NCBI GenBank assembly: GCA_009602725.1
Contig: WELB01000001.1
Location: forward strand, 1,570,307 to 1,604,815
Direction: 5' to 3'
From: Spirogloea muscicola
Lineage: Eukaryota; Streptophyta; Zygnematophyceae; Spirogloeales; Spirogloeaceae
Length of the DNA: 34,509 nucleotides
In this document: piece by piece, positions 20,255 to 34,509 of the stretch
Layout of the letters: the number at the start of each line of letters is the position of its first letter
How positions within the stretch are numbered: the stretch's first letter is position 1
Translations under genes and position numbers: made by a program
The notes under the pieces: generated by a model
Database searches by the model: none
What the model was told of the DNA's origin: nothing
What the model saw: only the letters and a program-made list of their open reading frames with translations

Positions 20255-20335
20255 CGGCCCATTGGACCATGTACATTCCTTTGGGGCTGGCCGATCACAG
20301 CCGCTGCCTTACTTTGTAAGAGCTGCTTCCTTCTC
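20255..20335 (-). repeat. R1 stem-loop repeat carrying a TGTAA
   Basis: GGCTGGCCGATCACAGCC at 20285-20302 with the usual flanks (CATTCCTTTGGGGC before, GCTGCCTTACTTTG after). Where other copies read CTTTGGAAGAGC, this one reads CTTTGTAAGAGC, giving a TGTAA at 20315-20319. That is the first such poly(A)-like word I see downstream of the TLS1 stop, so the repeat may supply its 3' end signal. Confidence 0.65.
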
Positions 20336-20399
20336 AATTGGGCGCGAGTGGAGAGCAGGGGAGCGTGGAGTAGGTAAGGAGCAGTGGTTGGGAAGGCGT

Positions 20400-20478
20400 G
20401 GCCGAAGCGGCCGCCTTGGCACTAGCGTTTGCCTGAACAGTGAATTGCCTTAAATTGGCCTGCCTGTCGTTTCATGCG
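20400..20478 (-). repeat. R3 repeat module, copy 3 (reverse)
   Basis: The reverse complement contains GCATGAAACGACAGGCAGG, CCAATTTAAGGCAAT and CACTGTTCAGGCA, matching 527-580. Confidence 0.6.
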
Positions 20479-20602
20479 AACGGCGTGACTTCGCTGGTTG
20501 GGCCGGGGCTGCTGGGGCGGGCGGGCCGCAGTCTACGCCAGTCTACGGCGACGCCCACCTGAGGCTCCATCCGCGCTGCGAGCGCCAGGGCAGCCACTTG
20601 CG

Positions 20603-20693
20603 AGAAATAGAAGAAAGTGCTCGCCCATTGAGAATAGGGGCTGGAAAAGCCAGCCCAAAAAAGAATCAACAAAGAACGAGAAGGGGGCCAGGG
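20603..20693 (+). repeat. R1 stem-loop repeat, long copy matching 625-720
   Basis: Core GGCTGGAAAAGCCAGCC at 20639-20655, inside an 85-90 bp near match to 625-720 some 20 kb away. Confidence 0.75.
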
Positions 20694-20814
20694 TAAGCGC
20701 TAAGATAAACAAGCACACAAAGAAACAAAGCAGCTACGGATCACTCAGTAACCCCTGCTAAGCAGCCTTAGGTCAGAGACGCTAGGCTCCTGGAAGTGGG
20801 TCCCAATAGGAGAA

Positions 20815-21085
20815 ATAGCTCTTCCAAGGTTAGGCAGTGGCCGTCAGAGGCCAGCCCAATGCAAATAGCCCTTGCAAAGTGCAAAGTAAGCAATTTCGTG
20901 TATTTGGAACAAACGAAGGCCAAACGGCCAAGTACAAAGGCAAGCACATCTAAAGACCTACATGACCTACAGCAGATTGACCCGCTCAGTAACCTCGGGT
21001 CAAAACATAAAGGTCGCTATTCGATGCCTGAATACTGGATGTCAGATACGAAGCCCTTCTACCACCAACTAGAGCTCGTCCAGCT
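20815..21085 (-). repeat. R1 copy followed by full-length R2 repeat
   Basis: An R1 core (GGCCGTCAGAGGCCAGCC, 20839-20856) preceded by AGCTCTTCCAAGGTTAGGCA is followed at 20890-21080 by a full R2 copy in the same orientation as 1930-2130. The order mirrors the R1/R2 adjacency in the left cluster. Confidence 0.75.
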
Positions 21086-21370
21086 TTCTGGTGCAAGGCA
21101 TTAGCCTGAGCACGCTGCAAACAGGCCGAAACTCGTCGTCGCAAGAAAGACAGATATGCAGCTGGTAAGCCCATCTTAGCCGGAAACACATCTGCACGAC
21201 GTGTGTAGCCGAGATTGGCAATGTTTTGGAGGATGGTGTGGAAACGAGGACCCAGACAGCCAAAGATGTCAATTGCCGCTGGCAGGAGCTGGTCGAAAGT
21301 GGAAAACGTGTGATCGAAAGTAAGGCGATGGTGTGAGAAGAGCTTGCACACGAGGGAGAACGACTAACCC
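21086..21370. other. Intergenic, nothing firm
   Basis: Minus-strand frames of up to 121 codons cross this region and continue into the R2 repeat. They are probably non-coding, and no domain is recognisable. Confidence 0.35.
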
Positions 21371-21600
21371 GCAGAGGGCGATGGCTGTGATTGGCCAGCC
21401 CCGAGAAGGGGCCAGAAGGCGCGGAAACCACAACGACTCGAAGTGGCGCTGGGTGCATGATATCCCCTCTTGAGCCACCAGTCAATCTGGCCGCGCTTTC
21501 TTCTTGAGCAGCAGCGGGTCAGCGAGGCTGGTCCTCGAACTTTTGTTCTCTGCTGGCTGACCAATCACAGCCATCGCCCTGGAAAAGGGTCTTACTCTCA
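21371..21600. repeat. Facing R1 repeats with block shared with 1200-1330
   Basis: A plus core (GGCTGTGATTGGCCAGCC, 21383-21400) and a minus core (GGCTGACCAATCACAGCC, 21555-21572) form an inverted pair. GCAGAGGGCGATGGCTGTGA and the following CGACTC, AAGTGG and CTGGGTGC words match 1201-1310. ACCAGTCAATCTGGCCGCGC matches the extended flank near 4960 and 8675. Confidence 0.75.
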
Positions 21601-21604
21601 ACTA

Positions 21605-22307
21605 GTTTCCGGGTAGCTAAACCCCCGCGGGCTTTTGGGCTTTTTCAGGCTTCGCGGTAACCACTGCGCCCCGGCGGCGGGACGAGGGAGGTGCTTGGGC
21701 AAGCGGCGGAATGCGGGGCGGCGGGCGGGAAGGGGCTAGAGAGTGATGGGCTGGCCGGGCGGGCGGGCGGGCGCCAGCTGGCGGGGCGCGGGGGGGCCTT
21801 GCTGACCCGGCCGGGCTCCGCCGCCCCCCGCCCTCCCTCCTCCCAGGCGAACGGCATAGTAGCTGAATAATGTGCTTGTGGGGAGGGAGGGCATGGGGCC
21901 CCGCGCACGTGGTGAGGGCTTCCCGGGGGCCCACGCCTGGCGCGTGGCAGCGCCGCCCGCCCGACCGCGGGGGAGATCGGATGGGGGCAGCACGTGCGCG
22001 GCGCCTCCACTTGGCGCCCGTGCGCCACGCGGCGCCCGCAGAGGCGCCCCGCTGACGCCACGCAAGGGGGTACGGTCGATCGTTCCGGGGAGTAGTCAGG
22101 GCAGGCGGCGCCCAGACGCGCGACACGTGGGGGATGGTCGTACGCGCTCTCCCCGCGCACCGCCGCCCCGCCATTCCCTCTCTCCGAATCCACTAGGAAG
22201 AATGACCGGGCGCCTCGCCCCAGCACCGGGCGGGGGAGGCGGGGGCCCTCCCCCCCGAAAGCCCCGTCCGTACGAGGAACGCTCCGCGTGCCCGGGACGC
22301 CCCCTCC
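21605..22307. other. Very GC-rich block without assignable gene, ending in N
   Basis: Composition rises abruptly, with GGCGGGCGGGCGGGCGGG near 21755-21773 (potential G-quadruplex) and many long open frames on both strands that are artefacts of the low stop density. No family is recognisable in any frame. The block ends at the N at 22308. Confidence 0.5.
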
Positions 22308-22308
22308 N
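22308..22308. other. Ambiguous base (N) at TAD2 3' side
   Basis: A single N in a C-run separates the GC-rich block from normal genic sequence carrying the last visible TAD2 exon. It may stand for a gap or join. Confidence 0.8.
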
Positions 22309-22374
22309 AAGCCAAACACGGGCAGTGGGAGGCATTGCTAGGAATTCTCTGCTTTAAGTGCAAAATGACTATAC

Positions 22375-23420
22375 CATTTGGATTGCCGTGCTCATAGAAG
22401 CTCTGGAAGAGCTCAATGGCCTCATCTGCCAATATTCCACCCACGCATAATAGTGCGGGAGATGTCGTGGCCAGCAGTTCGTCGCACGGACCAACTGGAG
22501 CACTGCTGTGAAAATCCATGGAGGGTTATTTGAGCAAGCGTCCTGTGATGTCAAGTAGCATACCAGCGTCTTGCCATGGTTACGAGACAAAGTTGTACCT
22601 TTTGCCGCATGGCCCAGAGCCGGCTACGTTCAAGGGCAGTACAGCCCCACAGCCTCCAAAACGGAAATCTGCGCACCCAAAATACACCTTGCGCAAGCCT
22701 GCCTCATTCCACTGATAACGAGTCATGCCTACATTCCTGCACGATCAGGACAGCTTGCAGGCATGAGCTATTCTGAGGTGTTCTCTCCCCGTGACTTGTC
22801 AGGGGCCGCCAAACTACTCTTATCAAGCAGAAGTTGAAGATACAGGGAAGAGCTTGCCAGCATACAGTCTGCTTGCAGAATCTCCGGTGAAGTAGGACAG
22901 CCTGTCTTGCACACACAGCGTACACGAGTCTCACCGAGTATTGACAAGGCAGCCGAGCACATGATGCATGGCTCGCAGGTTACATAGAGCTCGCTGTCTC
23001 GCAGCAGGGCGGCCAGGTCCTCTTGGCGACTGGCTTCAGATGTGCGCCACTGCTTCAGAAGATCATCAAACGCCTCCATCTCGGCGTGCCTTGTTGCCTG
23101 TGACCACAGACAGCCAGGCTGCCAGCTGGAAAGATTTGCAGACTGATCTTTGGGATTCAGACTGCATGCCCGCGAATGCTCCCATTTGCTTGTGCATCCT
23201 CTCACACACGAAGCTGCTCAAGTGCAGGCAAGCTGAATATTACATTGCGCGTCTCATTGGTGCGGTTGCTGCCTCGCCCAACGACCTCGTCATGATGCAC
23301 AATCACGCAACTAGAAACATACACAAGATTGACCAGACACCGTTACACAAGCATGGAAAAGTGCCGCGGGTACGACGGCACAGTGCCCGTCTGCGCAAGC
23401 AGCTCTAGGCGAGTTTCTGA
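22375..23420 (-). CDS. TAD2: tRNA-specific adenosine deaminase catalytic subunit (TAD2/ADAT2), partial
   Basis: Cytidine-deaminase-fold subunit of the eukaryotic enzyme (with TAD3/ADAT3) that makes inosine at the wobble position of tRNAs. Exons in transcription order: an uncertain first piece ending near 23374 (LELLAQTGTVP), then 23310-23244 (CVIVHHDEVVGRGSNRTNE), 23097-22935, 22698-22599 and 22505-22375. The zinc and catalytic motifs are intact: TRHAEMEAF (His ligand and catalytic Glu) and VTCEPCIMCSAAL (two Cys ligands). Later segments are FRFGGCGAVLPLN and GILADEAIELFQSFYEHGNPN. Internal junctions keep phase. The family's V-P-V-G just before the first strand appears as V-P-S, one residue short, so the first junction is doubtful. 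The last exon ends at a GTATAG donor with phase 1 and its continuation is not visible before the N at 22308, so the basic C-terminal tail is missing. Confidence 0.92.
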
Positions 23421-23749
23421 GGCCGTCTGCCGATGCTGATGGGAGGTCAGACGACCGCTGCAGAAGGTGATAAGCCCAAGAGTCCTTCCAACAGGCTCAG
23501 CGGCTCACCCGACGGGAACTTCGGCCCTCGCGAGCGCGGCGCGGGACTGCATGGCACGCACGCGCAGGGCTTGTCACGAACTTAGATTGGCACGCATGTC
23601 AGCCACCATGTTGGCAACTCAATGCCAATGCCGAGCGTGAAGCCTGTCGAATAGCCAGTCGCTGTAACCCGCGCAAGCCTGGACGATCGCCGTGCACAGA
23701 CGGGACGCCCAGCGCAGCGGCGGCGGCGGCGGCGGCGGCTGCCGCGGGG
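23421..23749. promoter_or_regulatory. Head-to-head promoter region of TAD2 and the AP2 gene
   Basis: The genes diverge from about 330 bp. The right side holds a GCG run (about 23715-23740) just before the AP2 start; no TATA-like element stands out. The AP2 frame is open upstream with no ATG, so part of this could be coding. Confidence 0.5.
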
Positions 23750-25044
23750 ATGGGGGGGGCGGTGGGCGACACCGCCGATCTCATGGCTGTTGCGACACAG
23801 AGCCTCAGCCCGAGGCCACCGCCGATTGCTACCGGCACTGGCGTTGAGTTGACGTTGCCGGCGGCGGCGTCCCCGCCGCTGGCGCAGCCGCCCCTAGACG
23901 TCCCCAGCCTCTGGGCGCGTCTCACAGAGGGCGGCGCCATGGGGGCCAGCGCCGGCTCCGTCCTGCCGGTCACCACCGGCGTTCCCTCTGCGGCCCTCTC
24001 CGCGCCCTCGCGGCCTGCGCCAGCCCTCCCGCTGCCGGCCCGCCAGCCCGCTGCCGCCACCACCACTGTGCCGGTGTCGCTGGACCAGTCACCGACGGCC
24101 TCGTCGCTGCAGCACGGCGGCACTGGCCAGGGCGAGAGCAGCTATCGTGGCGTGCGCCAGCGCCGCCGCAACCGGTAAGCACCTTGCCTCCCTCCTCGGT
24201 CTGCACTGTCTGTCTGGTGGAGCAGGGTCCCTCTTAACAAGTTTTAGTAAGAGATTTCCACGTCCTGATGACGTGGTCATAAGAGCCGTCAGCTGGGGCC
24301 AATTGTGCTTTACCTTAGTGGCACCTGTTATACTATAATGGCAATGGTTTGCCATGGTGCAGGTGGGTGGCAGAGATCCGGGACCCGCTGCGCAAGGTCC
24401 GGCGGTGGCTCGGCACCTTCCCTACGGCGCACGCCGCCGCCGAAGCGTACGACACGGCAGCCATCGCCATCCACGGCCGCCGCGCCCGCACCAACTTTCC
24501 GGCCTCGCCGGCCGCCGCCGCCACGGTCGCGTCCACGTCCGAGCCTCCGCCGCCACGGCTGCCATCGGTGACACCGCACAGCCGCTCCGAGGAGCTTTCT
24601 GGCGGTGGCCTTGCACCGGGCCCCATGCTCCAAAAGAGCAGGCACCCCGGTGGCAGCGCCACCGGACGCGCCGCGGTCGGCCCAGTTGGCCACGGTTCGC
24701 CACAGCGACCGTCCTCAGCGCCGGCGGCAGGTGCTGGTCTGCCGGTGCCGCCAGCAGGCTTGGGTGTCGCCAGACCCGGAGGCATTGAACGGGTCCTCAG
24801 CCCAGAGCTATCAGCAACATCAGCCTCCGTCCAGGGCCCACTGCGGCCGCTGGGCCTGTCAATGGCCGGCAATGGCGGCGGCGCTGCTGCTGCCAACCTG
24901 GGCGACATTGGAGGTTCCCTTCTGGTTTGGGAGATGGATGAGACGTCCTCGCCGGCTACCACAGCTGGGCGCAGCGCCGCGCCCTCCTCTTTGCTCAGCC
25001 AATGGCCACCCTGGCCCGACGACGACCGTCCGGACCTGCCGTAA
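23750..25044 (+). CDS. Single AP2/ERF-domain transcription factor
   Basis: Putative nuclear DNA-binding regulator. Two exons, 23750-24174 and 24363-25044, join in phase 2 inside the AP2 domain (GTAAGC donor, GGTGCAG acceptor). The domain reads [18 protein letters not shown], then [19 protein letters not shown] and [19 protein letters not shown] element, WVAEIRD strand, WLGTF and the AYD helix, all as in plant ERF-type domains. It lies at about residues 135-190 of 368. The flanks are long, alanine-, proline- and glycine-rich and probably disordered; the C-terminus (MDETSSP...[12 protein letters not shown]) is acidic and could activate transcription (inference). The start is uncertain because the frame is open upstream through a poly-alanine GCG run without an ATG. 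Target genes cannot be inferred. Confidence 0.92.
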
Positions 25045-25939
25045 TGCTCCAGCACGCCACCAAAATCTCACAGTCCACCTGTGGGCATTGCTCACAGTAT
25101 ATGCATCTTCAGTTGACATACGGTGACTGAAATCGTTGACCAATCAATGCACTCAGGGTAAATATGTTCTCTACGTTCGGCTAGCCCTGTGTCCTGCACA
25201 GTCACCACACTAGTATAGTGGGCCCTATATACTCTACACCCATAGCAAGTGTTCGGGCTACTGGTGCTCCTGAAGGAGCACCACAAGAACACTGCTATGT
25301 ACACTAGTAGTAGTGCTGTATACACCATAAACAATACATTCTAAAGCCCGCCAGAGATACGGTGTCCTCCGGTCCTCGCTGCCATGCTGGGATGCTCAGT
25401 ATTTCCGTCTAAGAAACCCAAAAATTTTGGCACTCAAGTGCCCAGCTTCGTATCTACAGCATGTGCTGCATAGTCCCCTGCTTCCACTACTGGAATGATG
25501 AGAAGCAGCACAAGTGGCCACGTGCTGAATTTTACCACAAGCTGCCACATACAGCTGCTGCATCCAGGGTCTGCATGCCCCTCCTCCCTCTGGCCAGAAA
25601 ATCCGAACTGATCCAGTGCCGATGCAGCGACAGCATTGAACGCTGTAGAAGACGACCCAAAATCAGACTTACTGTCAGGAGTCAAGTGGCACAAGAGGTC
25701 ACAGGTATGCTGGCAGAGCAAAGATAAAGTGATGACTAACGCAGACAGGCATAAGGGGCCACCTCTTGGTGGGTGACAGATGAGCACCTGACCAGAGAAC
25801 CAGGCATCCTTGGACCCCAGAGAGCATTGAAGCGAGCGCGAATTCGAACTTCAGCGCTTTGAGAATCCACTGACGTCCTGAGAAGGCCAGGTGCTCTCAC
25901 AGAACAAGTACTCGTCTATCTCACGCGAGTTCAGGCGTG
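25045..25939. other. Tail-to-tail region between AP2 gene and PRP2
   Basis: It contains the AP2 3' UTR with a nested hairpin (25241-25299) and the PRP2 3' flank. A minus-strand open frame of 117 codons (25787-25434) has no ATG-supported start that I could confirm and no recognisable domain. Confidence 0.4.
25241..25299 (+). repeat. Nested hairpin in AP2 3' region
   Basis: Outer arms CATAGCAAGTGTTC (25241-25254) and GAACACTGCTATG (25287-25299) pair with one bulge. Inside, GGTGCTCC (25263-25270) and GGAGCACC (25275-25282) form a perfect 8-bp stem with a TGAA loop. Together they make a two-tier stem of about 60 nt, about 200 nt after the AP2 stop. It may be a 3' UTR structure or a small inverted-repeat element. 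Confidence 0.75.

Positions 25940-34509
<8,570 letters not shown>

Noticed and set aside
21617-22357. Several long open frames on both strands
   Set aside because: GC content is so high that stops are rare; the frames overlap each other and show no domain or codon pattern like the real genes.
24305-25126. Long frames antisense to or out of frame with the AP2 gene
   Set aside because: They are shadows of the AP2 coding exon 24363-25044, which carries the conserved domain.
25434-25787. 117-codon minus-strand frame after PRP2
   Set aside because: No confirmed ATG, no domain, and position in the 3' flank of PRP2; not enough to call a gene.

Overview
The window reads as nuclear DNA of a green alga, most likely a chlorophyte and perhaps a trebouxiophyte. 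The evidence is very GC-rich exons split by many short GT-AG introns, proteins that match plant-type members of their families (GTG1-type GPHR, PRP2-type DEAH helicase, TLS1/C9orf78 with a plant-like core), a plant-type AP2/ERF DNA-binding domain, and TGTAA poly(A)-like motifs. There is no operon structure, tRNA or rRNA that I could recognise. The genus is not identifiable by eye.

Layout. (1) 1-8.9 kb: no gene I can name. It is dominated by dispersed repeats: a stem-loop repeat 'R1' built on GGCTG...CAGCC in both orientations, a ~190 bp repeat 'R2', and a third module 'R3'. It also holds two striking hairpins near 3.9-4.15 kb, an AT-richer island (about 4-7.9 kb) with an unrecognised secreted-type protein on the minus strand, and a tiny Ty1/copia-type protease remnant near 7.95 kb. 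(2) 9.0-12.6 kb, plus: GPHR/GTG family membrane protein, 12 exons, N-terminus broken at an N. (3) 12.95-18.0 kb, minus: methylmalonate-semialdehyde dehydrogenase (ALDH6), 16 exons, apparently complete (553 residues) and tail-to-tail with GPHR. (4) 18.5-20.1 kb, plus: TLS1/C9orf78 (Hep59) spliceosome-associated protein, 5' end lost at an N. (5) 20.1-22.3 kb: second repeat cluster made of the same modules as the left one, then a very GC-rich stretch ending in a third N. (6) 22.4-23.4 kb, minus: tRNA adenosine deaminase catalytic subunit (TAD2/ADAT2). (7) 23.75-25.04 kb, plus: single-AP2-domain transcription factor, head-to-head with TAD2. (8) 25.94 kb to the right edge, minus: DEAH-box splicing helicase PRP2/DHX16, 27 exons, running off the window at its 5' end.

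The genes are ordinary housekeeping and regulatory loci with no shared pathway that I can defend, although two (TLS1 and PRP2) act in pre-mRNA splicing and one (TAD2) in tRNA editing. Exon boundaries were worked out by hand from reading frame, splice-site phase and remembered family sequence; every internal junction given for ALDH6 and PRP2 is phase-consistent. The most unusual material is the repeat system. More than 20 copies of a short, inverted-repeat-cored element lie in two clusters bracketing the GPHR-ALDH6-TLS1 block, with related copies placed just upstream of, inside and downstream of genes.
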